Part shown: positions 14,288 to 23,941 of the stretch, piece by piece
Numbering within the stretch: the stretch's first letter is position 1
How the letters are laid out: each line of letters begins with the position of its first letter
Assembly: GCA_020832705.1 (NCBI GenBank)
Contig: JAFIEE010000019.1
Coordinates: 1 to 33,602 of the forward strand
DNA length: 33,602 bases
Direction: 5' to 3'
Source: Paracoccaceae bacterium
Lineage (GTDB): Bacteria; Pseudomonadota; Alphaproteobacteria; Rhodobacterales; Rhodobacteraceae
Position numbers and translations under genes: made by a program
The notes under the pieces: generated by a model
What the model was told of the DNA's origin: nothing
The model's input: the letters and a program-made list of their open reading frames with translations, nothing else
Databases searched by the model: none

Positions 14288-14306
14288 AGTTATCGCGCGT
14301 AAATTT
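14286..14306. promoter_or_regulatory. Operator candidate upstream of the polyol transport operon
   Basis: AAAGTTA (14286-14292) and TAAATTT (14300-14306) are inverted copies with one mismatch around TCGCGCG, overlapping the regulator's stop codon. TTGACC at 14311-14316 is a possible -35, with a poor -10 (TTACCC at 14334). LacI-type operators usually have a CG-centred palindrome of this size, so this is a reasonable binding site for the adjacent regulator. Confidence 0.35.
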
Positions 14307-14374
14307 CTGATTGACCGCGAGACATCTTTGCCATTACCCTTCCGGCGTGTTCACATCGTTCAGGGAGGACTCAG

Positions 14375-15679
14375 ATGGAACTTCGCAAGACTTTCGCGTC
14401 GGCGACGGCGCTCGCACTGGTCATGGCGTCAGGCGCCCATGCGCAATCGCTGACCATCGCCACCGTCAACAATGGCGACATGATCCGCATGCAGGGGCTG
14501 AGCGGCGAATTCACCGAAGCCACGGGGATCGAGCTGGAGTGGGTGATCCTGGAGGAAAACGTCCTGCGCCAGCGCGTCACGCAGGACATCGCCACCAGCG
14601 GCGGGCAGTTCGACATCATGACCATCGGCATGTACGAAGCCCCGATCTGGGCCGAGCGCGGCTGGCTGGTCTCGCTCGACGGGCTGCCGGGCGAATACGA
14701 CATCGACGACATCCTGCCCGCCATGCGCGCCGGTCTTTCCTTTGAGGGCAGCCTGTATGCCGCGCCCTTCTACGGCGAAAGCTCGATGGTGATGTATCGC
14801 ACCGACCTGATGGAAGCCGCCGGGCTGGAAATGCCCGAAGAGCCCACCTGGGACGACATTGCCGCCGCCGCCGCCGCCATGACCGACCGCGACGCCGGGA
14901 TCAACGGCATCTGCATGCGCGGCCGCGCCGGATGGGGCGAAAACATGGCCTTCATCACCACGGTTGCCAATTCCTTCGGCGCCCGCTGGTTCGACGAGAA
15001 CTGGACCGCCCAGCTTGACAGCCCCGAATGGCTGGAGGCTGTGACCTTCTACAATGACCTGATCCAGAATTACGGGCCGTCGGGGGCCGCGAACAACGGC
15101 TTCAACGAAAACCTGACCCTGTTCCAGCAGGGCCGTTGCGGCATGTGGCTTGATGCGACCGTCGCCGCAAGCTTCGTCACCAACCCCGATGACTCGACCG
15201 TGGCGGACAGCGTCGGCTTCGCGCTGGCACCGAACAGGGACGGGATGGACAAGCGCGCCAACTGGCTCTGGGCCTGGGCACTGGCGATTCCGGCGGGCAC
15301 CCAGCAGGAAGCGGCCGCGATGGAGTTCATCAACTGGGCGACCTCGAAGGATTATCTGGAGCTGGTGGCCGAACGCGAGGGCTGGGCGAACGTCCCCCCC
15401 GGCAGCCGCACCTCGCTCTACGAGAACCCGGAATACGCCGAAGTGCCCTTTGCCGACATGACGCTGCGCTCGATCAACGCGGCCGATCCGAACAACCCCA
15501 CGGTTGACCCGGTGCCTTATGTCGGCATCCAGTTCGTGGCGATCCCCGAATGGTCCGGGATCGGCACCCTGGCGGGGCAGGAGTTCTCGGACATGGTGGC
15601 GGGCCGCCAGACCCCGGAACAGGCGCTGGCCCGGGCACAGGCGCTGGTGACCGACGAGATGGAAGCCGCCGGCTACTGA
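14375..15679 (+). CDS. smoE: Sorbitol/mannitol ABC transporter periplasmic binding protein
   Basis: The 434-residue precursor of a family 1 extracellular solute-binding protein. The signal peptide MELRKTFASATALALVMASG is followed by AHAQ, with probable cleavage after residue 23. The mature protein starts SLTIATVNNGDMIRMQGLSG and contains MTIGMYEAPIWAERGWLVSL, PFYGESSMVMYRTDL, LFQQGRCGMWLDATVAAS and WAWALAIPAGT, segments typical of the SmoE-type polyol-binding proteins of Rhodobacter. GGGAGGACTCAG gives a strong ribosome-binding site. It is the first gene of the transporter operon. Two hairpins after its stop codon separate it from the permease genes. Assignment to sorbitol/mannitol rests on the downstream SmoS and MtlK genes. 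Confidence 0.93.
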   Translation: MELRKTFASATALALVMASGAHAQSLTIATVNNGDMIRMQGLSGEFTEATGIELEWVILEENVLRQRVTQDIATSGGQFDIMTIGMYEAPIWAERGWLVSLDGLPGEYDIDDILPAMRAGLSFEGSLYAAPFYGESSMVMYRTDLMEAAGLEMPEEPTWDDIAAAAAAMTDRDAGINGICMRGRAGWGENMAFITTVANSFGARWFDENWTAQLDSPEWLEAVTFYNDLIQNYGPSGAANNGFNENLTLFQQGRCGMWLDATVAASFVTNPDDSTVADSVGFALAPNRDGMDKRANWLWAWALAIPAGTQQEAAAMEFINWATSKDYLELVAEREGWANVPPGSRTSLYENPEYAEVPFADMTLRSINAADPNNPTVDPVPYVGIQFVAIPEWSGIGTLAGQEFSDMVAGRQTPEQALARAQALVTDEMEAAGY

Positions 15680-15692
15680 GCCGGGCAGCACA

Positions 15693-15722
15693 AAAGGGGG
15701 CGGGCCGCGACCTGCCCCCTTT
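15693..15722 (+). terminator. Strong intercistronic hairpin after smoE (attenuator or mRNA stabiliser)
   Basis: AAAGGGGGC (15693-15701) and GCCCCCTTT (15714-15722) form a 9-bp perfect stem around a 12-nt loop that can extend pairing. It lies 14 nt after the smoE stop codon. There is no long T-tract, so partial termination or 3'-end protection of smoE mRNA is more likely than full termination. Confidence 0.6.
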
Positions 15723-15756
15723 CCCATTCCGCTCGCCCGCGTTCCCTGCCCCTGTC

Positions 15757-15773
15757 GGCAAGCCCGGCTTGCC
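15757..15773 (+). other. Second hairpin between smoE and smoF
   Basis: GGCAAGC (15757-15763), loop CCG, GCTTGCC (15767-15773): a 7-bp perfect stem, 19 nt before the smoF start codon. It could reduce permease expression relative to the binding protein, either by structure near the ribosome-binding site or by RNA processing. Confidence 0.5.
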
Positions 15774-15792
15774 CTGCTGAAAGGTCAGTGCC

Positions 15793-16659
15793 ATGTCCAC
15801 CAAGGCTTCGCGCTCCGCCGCGCGGCTGATGCTGGCACCTGCGGTCATCCTGCTTCTGGCGTGGATGCTGGTGCCGCTCACCATGACGCTCATCTTCTCG
15901 TTCCAGCGTTTCCTGCCGCTGCGCGGTGGCTTTCAGGGCTGGGTCGGGTTCGAGAACTACGCCCGGTTCGTGGGCTCCAGCGCCTTCTGGCCAGCGGTGC
16001 AGACCACCGTGCTGATCGTCGGCGGGGTGCTGCTGATCACCGTTGTGCTGGGCATCCTGCTGGCGCTGCTGCTTGATCAGCCGATGTGGGGTCAGGGGAT
16101 CGTGCGTATCCTGGTGATCGCCCCCTTCTTCGTCATGCCGACCGTCACCGGCCTGGTGTGGAAGAACATGTTCATGGACCCCAACAACGGGCTTCTGGCG
16201 CATCTTTGGCGGTTCTTCGGGGGCGATCCGGTGGTCTGGCTTTCGGATGTGCCGGTCTTTTCGATCATCCTGATCGTCTCGTGGCAGTGGCTGCCCTTTG
16301 CCACGCTGATCCTGCTGACCGCGATCCAGTCGCTTGACAGCGAACAGCTTGAAGCGGCCGAGATGGACGGCGCCCCGGTGCTGTCGCGCTTCTGGCACAT
16401 CATCCTGCCGCACCTGTCGCGCGCGATCACCATCGTCATCCTGATCCAGACGATTTTCCTGCTGGCGATCTTCGCCAAGATCTTCGTCACCACACAGGGG
16501 TCCTTCGGCACTCGCACGCTGACCTATCTGATCTATCAGCGCGTGCTGGAAAGCCAGAACGTGGGGCTGGGCTCGGCGGGGGGCATCTATGCGGTGATCC
16601 TGGCCAATATCTTCGCGCTCTTCCTGATGCGCATCGTCGGCAAGAACCTGGACCGCTGA
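15793..16659 (+). CDS. smoF: Polyol ABC transporter permease, first subunit
   Basis: A 288-residue inner-membrane permease of the MalF/UgpA class. It starts with a basic cytoplasmic tail and a first span (LMLAPAVILLLAWMLVPLTM). Six hydrophobic spans in all are visible, with the periplasmic loop FQRFLPLRGGFQGWVGFENY typical of sugar permeases. The EAA loop reads EAAEMDGAPVLSRFWHIILP, the contact site for the ATPase. AAAGGTCAGTGCC precedes the ATG. It is followed after 13 nt by the second permease gene. Together the two permeases form the membrane channel for the polyol delivered by the binding protein. Confidence 0.93.
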   Translation: MSTKASRSAARLMLAPAVILLLAWMLVPLTMTLIFSFQRFLPLRGGFQGWVGFENYARFVGSSAFWPAVQTTVLIVGGVLLITVVLGILLALLLDQPMWGQGIVRILVIAPFFVMPTVTGLVWKNMFMDPNNGLLAHLWRFFGGDPVVWLSDVPVFSIILIVSWQWLPFATLILLTAIQSLDSEQLEAAEMDGAPVLSRFWHIILPHLSRAITIVILIQTIFLLAIFAKIFVTTQGSFGTRTLTYLIYQRVLESQNVGLGSAGGIYAVILANIFALFLMRIVGKNLDR

Positions 16660-16672
16660 GGGGGAAGGCATC

Positions 16673-17503
16673 ATGGCACGCACCGTCACGGCCCAACGCA
16701 AGGCCATCAACACCGCCGTCGCCTGGGTGATCGGGATCCTGATCTTCTTTCCGATCCTCTGGACCATCCTGACCAGCTTCAAGACCGAGGCACAGGCCAT
16801 CGCCGACCCGCCGGTGTGGTTCTTCTTCGACTGGACGCTCGAGAATTACCGCGTGGTGCAGGAGCGGTCGAACTACAGCCGGTTCCTGTGGAATTCGATC
16901 ATCATCGCCGGTGGCTCCACAGCCCTGGGCATGCTCGTGGCCATCCCTGCGGCCTGGTCCATGGCCTTCGTGCCGTCGAACCAGACGAAGAACATCCTGC
17001 TGTGGATGCTGTCGACCAAGATGCTGCCTGCGGTGGGGGTGCTCTATCCCATCTACCTGATCTTCATCCAGCTTGGTCTGCTGGATTCGCGCTTCGGGCT
17101 GACCATCGTCATCATGCTGATCAACCTGCCGATCATGGTCTGGATGCTCTACACCTATTTCAAGGAAATCCCGGGCGAGATCCTGGAAGCGGCGCGCATG
17201 GACGGGGCCGGACTGCGCGAGGAAATCCTGTTCGTGCTCACCCCGATGGCCATTCCCGGCATCGCCTCGACCGTGCTGCTGAACATCATCCTGGCCTGGA
17301 ACGAGGCGTTCTGGACCCTGAACCTGACCGCCGCGCGCGCGGCGCCGCTGACGGCCTTCATCGCCAGCTATTCCAGCCCCGAAGGGTTGTTCTACGCCAA
17401 ACTCTCGGCGGCCTCGACCATGGCCATCGCGCCAATCCTGATCCTGGGCTGGTTCAGCCAGAAACAGCTTGTCCGCGGCCTGACCTTCGGCGCCGTCAAA
17501 TAA
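16673..17503 (+). CDS. smoG: Polyol ABC transporter permease, second subunit
   Basis: A 276-residue permease of the MalG/UgpE class. The N-terminal span is INTAVAWVIGILIFFPILWT, followed by TSFKTEAQAIADPPVWFF, a typical first-loop motif of MalG-type proteins. The EAA loop is EAARMDGAGLREEILFVLTP. The C-terminus ends QKQLVRGLTFGAVK, the usual tail of this class. GGGGGAAGGCATC supplies the ribosome-binding site. The stop codon is followed directly by AAGGAG of the ATPase gene, so translation is closely coupled. Confidence 0.93.
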   Translation: MARTVTAQRKAINTAVAWVIGILIFFPILWTILTSFKTEAQAIADPPVWFFFDWTLENYRVVQERSNYSRFLWNSIIIAGGSTALGMLVAIPAAWSMAFVPSNQTKNILLWMLSTKMLPAVGVLYPIYLIFIQLGLLDSRFGLTIVIMLINLPIMVWMLYTYFKEIPGEILEAARMDGAGLREEILFVLTPMAIPGIASTVLLNIILAWNEAFWTLNLTAARAAPLTAFIASYSSPEGLFYAKLSAASTMAIAPILILGWFSQKQLVRGLTFGAVK

Positions 17504-17515
17504 GGAGTGACCCAA

Positions 17516-18516
<1,001 letters not shown>

Positions 18517-18520
<4 letters not shown>

Positions 18521-19290
18521 AGCGGCTGGATGGAGAATGCGCCCTGATCACGGGGGCGGCACGCGGGATCGGTCTGGCCTTCGCCGAGGCGTATATTGCC
18601 GAAGGCGCGCGCGTGGCGCTGGCCGATATCGACATCAACCGCGCCCGGACCGAGGCAGACCGGCTGGGCGAAGCCGCCTTTGCGGTGGAAATGGACGTAA
18701 CCCGGCAGGACAGCATCGATGCCGCCGTGGAGTCCACGGTCGCACGATTCGGCCAGATCGACATCCTGATCAACAACGCCGCCATCTTCACCGCCGCCCC
18801 CATCACCGAGATCACCCGCGCCGATTACGCCCGCTGTTTCGACATCAACGTCGCGGGCACGCTGTTCACCCTGCAGGCGGTGGCGCGCCACATGATCGCG
18901 CGCGGCGGCGGCGGCAAGATCATCAACATGGCGTCGCAGGCCGGGCGGCGCGGCGAGCCGCTGGTCGCGGTCTATTGCGCCTCCAAGGCCGCGATCATCA
19001 GCCTCACGCAATCGGCGGGGCTGAACCTGATCCGGCACGGCATCAACGTGAACGCCATCGCGCCGGGCGTGGTGGATGGCGAACACTGGGACGGGGTGGA
19101 TGCGTTCTTTGCGCGCTACGAAGACAAGGCCCCCGGCCAGAAGAAGCGCGAAGTGGGCGAAGCCGTGCCCTATGGGCGCATGGGCCGGGCCAGTGACCTG
19201 ACCGGGATGGCGGTGTTCCTCGCCTCGTCCGAGGCCGATTACATCGTCGCGCAGACCTATAACGTGGACGGCGGGCAATGGATGAGTTGA
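18517..19290 (+). CDS. smoS: Sorbitol dehydrogenase, SDR family (L-iditol 2-dehydrogenase type)
   Basis: The enzyme oxidises D-sorbitol (and related polyols such as galactitol) to the ketose with NAD+. The 257-residue short-chain dehydrogenase has the cofactor motif TGAARGIG (residues 12-19), NNAA at 86-89 and the catalytic Ser140, Tyr153 and Lys157 (SQAGRRG ... YCASK). The C-terminal half ([47 protein letters not shown]) resembles what I know of Rhodobacter SmoS closely. Its start overlaps the smoK stop (ATGA), and its last 13 nt overlap the mannitol dehydrogenase gene, so the three are translationally coupled. Confidence 0.96.
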
Positions 19291-20765
19291 CCCCGCTGCG
19301 CCTGTCCCACCTGGCCCGGATGCCCGCCGGGGTCGCCGTGCCGGGCTATGCGCGCGCCGAGCTGACGCCGGGGATCGTGCATATCGGGCTGGGCAATTTT
19401 CACCGCGCGCATCAGGCTTGGTACACGCACCGGCTGATGCAGATGGGGCTGGCGCGGGACTGGGCCATCATCGGCGCGGGCGTGCGCCCCGGTGACGCCA
19501 TCATGCGCAACCGGCTGCGGGCGCAGGACTGCCTGACCACCTTGATCGCGCTGGACCCTGCCGGACGATCCGCCGAGGTGACCGGCGCGATGGTCGATTT
19601 CCTCCCGGTTGAGCCCGACAACGCCGCGCTGATCGCCCGCATGGGAGCGCCTGATATCCGCATCGTCTCGCTGACGGTCACCGAAGGGGGCTATTACACC
19701 GACCCGGCCACGGGCGGGCTGGACACCACGCACCCTGATATCCGGCATGACGCCCAGAACCCCGGCACACCGCGAACCGCCTTTGGCGCCATGGTCGCGG
19801 CGCTGCGGTTACGCCGGGAGCAGGGCGCGGGACCGTTCACCGGGCTGTGCTGCGACAATCTGCAGGGCAACGGCGCAATCCTGCGTCAGACGGTGGTGGG
19901 GCTGGCGCGGCTCTCGGACCCGGCGCTTGCGGACTGGATCGATGCACGCTGCAGCTTCCCCGACAGCATGGTGGATTGTATCGTGCCTGCGACCGGCCCG
20001 CGCGAGATTGCGCTGGCGCGCGACTGCGGCATCGCCGACGCCGCCCCGGTCACCCATGAACGGTTCCGGCAATGGGTGATTGCCGATGATTTCTGCGCCG
20101 GGCGCCCGGACTGGGACCGCGCGGGGGCGGTGTTTTCGGATGATGTGCATACCTTCGAGACCATGAAGATCCGTATCCTGAACGGCGGGCATCAGGTGAT
20201 CTGCGGCGCGGGCGAGTTGCTGGGGCTCGGCACGGTCGCCGCGACCATGGCCCATGCAGGCATCCACGCCATGTTCCGCCGCGTGCTCCGCGACGAAGTC
20301 GCCCCGCATGTGGCCGATGTCCCGGGCATGACGGTGGACGCCTACATCGACCTGATCGGCCGCCGCTTCGCCAACCCCGAGATACTGGACACCACCCGCC
20401 GCGTGGCCTTTGACGGCTTTGCCCGGCACGGGGGGTTCATCATCCCGTCCATCCGCGACGCACTGTCCAGCGGTGCGCCCGTGGAGGGGCTGGCACTGGT
20501 TTCGGCGCTCTGGGCGCACTACTGCGCGGGGCAGCGCGCGGATGGCAGCGTGATCGCGGCCAATGACCCGCTCTGGCCCGCGCTTCAGGCCGCGGCGCGC
20601 GCGGCACGGACCCGCCCCCAGGCCTGGCTGGAACAGGTCCATGTCTACGGCGACCTGAAGGATGCACCGCGCTTTGCGCAAGCCTTCGGCGCCTGGCACA
20701 CCGCATTGCGCACAGACGGCGTGGAAGCGACCGTCACGCGCTATGGAACGCGGCGTGCGGCATGA
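19278..20765 (+). CDS. mtlK: Mannitol 2-dehydrogenase (long-chain polyol dehydrogenase)
   Basis: The enzyme oxidises D-mannitol to D-fructose, and D-arabitol to D-xylulose in many homologues, with NAD+. The 495-residue protein has the N-terminal NAD motif GIVHIGLGNFHRAHQAWYTH of the mannitol dehydrogenase family. The catalytic signature K-x4-N-x2-H is present at Lys297, Asn302 and His305 (MKIRILNGGHQVI), matching the Lys/Asn/His set of the Pseudomonas enzyme. Length is typical of the family. The start overlaps smoS by 13 nt and the stop overlaps xylB (ATGA). Its products feed both the FrcK-like kinase (fructose) and xylulokinase (xylulose). Confidence 0.95.
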   Translation: MDELTPLRLSHLARMPAGVAVPGYARAELTPGIVHIGLGNFHRAHQAWYTHRLMQMGLARDWAIIGAGVRPGDAIMRNRLRAQDCLTTLIALDPAGRSAEVTGAMVDFLPVEPDNAALIARMGAPDIRIVSLTVTEGGYYTDPATGGLDTTHPDIRHDAQNPGTPRTAFGAMVAALRLRREQGAGPFTGLCCDNLQGNGAILRQTVVGLARLSDPALADWIDARCSFPDSMVDCIVPATGPREIALARDCGIADAAPVTHERFRQWVIADDFCAGRPDWDRAGAVFSDDVHTFETMKIRILNGGHQVICGAGELLGLGTVAATMAHAGIHAMFRRVLRDEVAPHVADVPGMTVDAYIDLIGRRFANPEILDTTRRVAFDGFARHGGFIIPSIRDALSSGAPVEGLALVSALWAHYCAGQRADGSVIAANDPLWPALQAAARAARTRPQAWLEQVHVYGDLKDAPRFAQAFGAWHTALRTDGVEATVTRYGTRRAA

Positions 20766-22222
20766 GTTTTCTTGGCCTCGATCTGGGCACCTCCGGGCTC
20801 AAGGCGCTGCTGACCGATGCCGGGGGCAGGATCATCGGGCAGGCCGCGCACGCCTACCCGGTCACCCACCCGCAGGACGGCTGGGCGGAACAGGACCCGG
20901 CGGCATGGATCGCGGCCCTGCACCGCGCGGTTGCGGATCTGCGGGCCGCGCACCCCGCGTTCAGCGACCTGCGCGGCATCGGCGTTTCGGGGCAGATGCA
21001 TGGCGCCACCCTGCTGGACAGCGCGGGCGCCGTGTTGCGGCCCTGCATCCTGTGGAACGATACCCGCAGTCATGTGCAGGCCGCCACGCTGGACGCAGAC
21101 CCGCCCTTTCGCCGGATCAGCGGCAACATCGTCTTTCCCGGTTTCACCGCGCCCAAGCTGCTCTGGCTGCGCGCGCAGGAGCCCGAGGTCTTTGCACGGG
21201 TTGCCCGGGTGCTGCTGCCGGCCGCATACCTGAATTTCTACCTGACCGGAGACCCTGTGGGGGACATGTCCGACGCCTCGGGCACGGCCTGGTTCGATCT
21301 GGCGGCCCGGCAATGGTCCGATGACCTTCTGACCCGGTCAGGGATGCGGGCGGAACAGATGCCCCGGCTGGTCGAGGGCTGCGCGCCGGCAGGCCAGTTG
21401 CGCCGGGCGCTGGCGCGCGACTGGGGCCTGCGCCAGCCGGTGACCGTGGCGGGCGGGGCGGGCGACAACGCCGCCGCCGCCTGCGGGCTTGGCCTCATGG
21501 ACGAGGGCGCAGGGTCGGTATCGCTGGGCAGTTCGGGCGTGGTGATGGTGGCGCGGGATGGCTGCACACCGTCACCCGGCACGGGCGTGCACAGTTTCTG
21601 CCACGCACTGCCGGGGCGCTGGGTGCAGATGGGCGTGATGCTGGCGGCGACCGACAACCTGAACTGGCTGGCCCGGCTGCTGTCCCTGTCCCCGCAGGTC
21701 CTGATCGCAGAGCTTGGCGCGGACATCCGCCCCCCCGGCCCGGTCCGTTATCTGCCCTATCTGGCCGGTGAGCGGACCCCGCACAACGCCCCGCATCTGC
21801 GCGCGGGCTTCACGGGCATCGGCGCGCGCACCACCCGCCCCGACATGACCCGCGCTGTGCTCGAAGGGGTCTGCTTCGGGCTGCGCGACAACCTGGAAGC
21901 GCTGCGGACCTGCGGCGCAGCCCCGCGGGCACTCTACGCCACGGGCGGAGGCGCCCGGTCCGAACACTGGCTGGCGGTGCTGGCCACCGTCCTGAACCTG
22001 CCGGTCCTGTTGCCCGAAGACGCAGGCCATGGCGCGGCGCTGGGGGCGGCGCGGCTTGCCGAAATCGCTGCGACGGGGGCGCGCCCTGCGTCCGTCATCA
22101 CCGCGCCGACGGCATCGCGCGACGTGCAGCCGAACACCGCGCTGGTGCCCGAGTTCGACCGCGCTTACCGCGCGTTCCGGGCGGCCGCGCGCGCCGCAGC
22201 CGAAACGCCCCTGCGCCCATGA
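20762..22222 (+). CDS. xylB: Xylulokinase
   Basis: XylB phosphorylates D-xylulose to xylulose 5-phosphate, which enters the pentose phosphate pathway. The 486-residue FGGY-family kinase begins FLGLDLGTSGLKALLTDAGG (ATP/phosphate 1 motif). It contains the substrate motif GQMHGATLLD, RPCILWNDTRS, the GSAGDNAAAA-like catalytic segment with Asp235 as probable base, GSLGSSG-like phosphate 2 (SVSLGSSGVVMVA) and the adenosine motif YATGGGARSEHW. Length and order fit E. coli XylB. It is coupled to mtlK by an ATGA overlap, consistent with use of D-arabitol or xylitol as well as hexitols. Confidence 0.95.
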   Translation: MSFLGLDLGTSGLKALLTDAGGRIIGQAAHAYPVTHPQDGWAEQDPAAWIAALHRAVADLRAAHPAFSDLRGIGVSGQMHGATLLDSAGAVLRPCILWNDTRSHVQAATLDADPPFRRISGNIVFPGFTAPKLLWLRAQEPEVFARVARVLLPAAYLNFYLTGDPVGDMSDASGTAWFDLAARQWSDDLLTRSGMRAEQMPRLVEGCAPAGQLRRALARDWGLRQPVTVAGGAGDNAAAACGLGLMDEGAGSVSLGSSGVVMVARDGCTPSPGTGVHSFCHALPGRWVQMGVMLAATDNLNWLARLLSLSPQVLIAELGADIRPPGPVRYLPYLAGERTPHNAPHLRAGFTGIGARTTRPDMTRAVLEGVCFGLRDNLEALRTCGAAPRALYATGGGARSEHWLAVLATVLNLPVLLPEDAGHGAALGAARLAEIAATGARPASVITAPTASRDVQPNTALVPEFDRAYRAFRAAARAAAETPLRP

Positions 22223-22249
22223 CCCTGTCCAAACGGTGACCGCACGCCC

Positions 22250-22903
22250 ATGCCCCACCTGACCCCGCCCCCGCCACCGTTCCCGAACGTCATCCCGCAC
22301 AACCTGCTGGCCCGGCTGCGTGCGCTGCCCGGCGGCAGGCGCAGGCTGGTTGCGGTGGCCGGCGCCCCGGCCAGCGGCAAGTCCCTGCTTTCGGCCGCGC
22401 TGCGCGACACGCTGCAGCAGGCGGGCCACCGGGCCGAAGTGGTGCCGATGGACGGGTTTCATCTGGACAACACACTGCTGGACGCGCGCGGGCTGCGCGC
22501 GCGCAAGGGCGCGCCGGAAACCTTTGACGCCGAAGGCTTCATCGCCCTGATCGCGCGCCTGCGCAGCGGCGCCGAGGTGGTCTATCCCGTCTTTGACCGG
22601 GCGCGCGACCTGTCCATCGCCGGGGCCGGTGTGGTGCCGACGGACTGCGAATTCGCCATCGTCGAGGGCAATTACCTGCTGTTCGACGAGTCGCCGTGGT
22701 CGGCGCTGGCGGCGATGTGGGACTTTTCGCTTCGGCTGGACACACCCGAGGAGACGCTGCGCGCGCGCTGCATCGCGCGCTGGCTGGCCCACGGGCACAC
22801 GCCCGCGCAGGCGCGCGCGCGCGCCGAAAGCAACGATCTGGCCAACGCCCGCCGCATCATCGCCGCGGCCCTGCCGGCCGACATGACCCTTGCCGACCCC
22901 TGA
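22250..22903 (+). CDS. P-loop sugar/nucleoside kinase, FrcK-like
   Basis: A 217-residue kinase of the uridine kinase/pantothenate kinase-like P-loop group. Walker A is GAPASGKSLL (residues 38-47). It is followed by VVPMDGFHLDNTLLDARGLR, the conserved PMDGFH motif with the catalytic Asp, then RKGAPETFDAEGF, YPVFDRARDL, VEGNYLLFDES (Walker B-like) and the lid RWLAHGHTPAQARARAESND. This is the type annotated as FrcK in rhizobial fructose ABC operons. Here it sits where Rhodobacter sphaeroides smo clusters carry the fructokinase MtlZ, so I infer fructose phosphorylation, but the sequence itself does not prove the substrate. It lies 27 nt after xylB, and an alternating GCGCGC run (22811-22825) is inside the coding region. 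Confidence 0.82.
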   Translation: MPHLTPPPPPFPNVIPHNLLARLRALPGGRRRLVAVAGAPASGKSLLSAALRDTLQQAGHRAEVVPMDGFHLDNTLLDARGLRARKGAPETFDAEGFIALIARLRSGAEVVYPVFDRARDLSIAGAGVVPTDCEFAIVEGNYLLFDESPWSALAAMWDFSLRLDTPEETLRARCIARWLAHGHTPAQARARAESNDLANARRIIAAALPADMTLADP

Positions 22904-22950
22904 ACGCGACTGGCCGCCCCGCCATCGCCCCGAACCAGAGAGGAGCCCTC

Positions 22951-23907
22951 ATGCAAAGCGCACTCGATCACCTGCGCGAGATGAGCGTCCTGGTCGCCGA
23001 TACCGGCAGCATCGACGCAATCCGCGCCCATCGCCCGGTGGACTGCACCACCAACCCCTCGCTGGTCCTTGCGGCCGCTTCGGACCCGGCACTGGAACCG
23101 GTCATCGCGCGCGAAATCGCCGCGGGCCGCGCGGCGGGTCACAGCCCCGAGCAGGTCAGCGCGGCCCTCACCGTGGCCATCGGCGCCGAGATTGCTCCCC
23201 TGGTGCCGGGCCGCGTGTCCACCGAGATCGAGGCGCGGCTGTCCTTCGACACCGATGCCTCGGTCGCGCGGGCGCGGGCCATCATCGACGCCTATGCGGC
23301 CCGCGGGATCACGCGCGAAAAGGTGCTGATCAAGCTCGCCGCGACATGGGAGGGCATCCGCGCCGCCGAAATGCTGCAGCGCGACGGGATCGACTGCAAC
23401 ATGACCCTGATCTTCGCGCTGGAACAGGCGGTCGCGGCGGCAGATGCCGGGGCCTGGCTGATCTCGCCCTTCGTGGGCCGGATCACCGACTGGCACAAGA
23501 AGGCCGAGGGCCGCGACAGCTACCCGCCCGACGAAGACCCCGGCGTGCTGTCGGTGCGCCGCATCCACAGGTATTTCAGGGCGCACGGGATCGGCACCAT
23601 CGTCATGGCGGCCTCGTTCCGCACCACCGATCAGATCCGCGCGCTTGCCGGGTGCGACCGGCTGACCATCGCGCCGAAACTGATCGATGAACTGGCGCGG
23701 CAACCCGGACCGCTCACGCGGCAGCTTCCCGCGCCCGCCGCAGGTCCGGTCGAAGCGCTCACGGTCGATGCGCCCGCCTTTCGCTGGGCACTGACGGCCG
23801 ACCCAATGGCCAACGACAAGCTCGCCGAGGGCATTCGCCAGTTCGACGCGGATCATCAGCGGCTCGTGGCCCTCGTGCGCGCGAAGATGTCGGCACCCGC
23901 ACCCTGA
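22951..23907 (+). CDS. tal: Transaldolase
   Basis: Transaldolase moves a dihydroxyacetone unit between sugar phosphates in the pentose phosphate pathway. The 318-residue TIM-barrel enzyme of the TalB subfamily starts MQSALDHLREMSVLVADTG, with Asp17 equivalent to the E. coli catalytic aspartate, then DCTTNPSLVL. The Schiff-base lysine is Lys128 in VLIKLAATWEGIRAAE. Further motifs are CNMTLIFALEQAVAAADAGA, LISPFVGRITDWHKK and VMAASFRTTDQI. ATG 22951 follows GAGAGGAG and is strongly supported; the frame is open further upstream but overlaps the kinase gene. As the last gene of the operon it helps carry xylulose 5-phosphate and fructose 6-phosphate into central metabolism. Confidence 0.96.
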   Translation: MQSALDHLREMSVLVADTGSIDAIRAHRPVDCTTNPSLVLAAASDPALEPVIAREIAAGRAAGHSPEQVSAALTVAIGAEIAPLVPGRVSTEIEARLSFDTDASVARARAIIDAYAARGITREKVLIKLAATWEGIRAAEMLQRDGIDCNMTLIFALEQAVAAADAGAWLISPFVGRITDWHKKAEGRDSYPPDEDPGVLSVRRIHRYFRAHGIGTIVMAASFRTTDQIRALAGCDRLTIAPKLIDELARQPGPLTRQLPAPAAGPVEALTVDAPAFRWALTADPMANDKLAEGIRQFDADHQRLVALVRAKMSAPAP

Positions 23908-23941
23908 GCGCCCGCGCGGGCAGCGCCCTCGGGGCATGCGC

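Noticed and set aside
14429-15727. 432-codon minus-strand frame opposite smoE
   Set aside because: Antisense artefact. smoE has a signal peptide, a ribosome-binding site and family motifs.
22811-22825. Alternating GCGCGC tract (Z-DNA-like)
   Set aside because: It lies inside a coding region and simply encodes Ala-Arg repeats in a high-GC genome.
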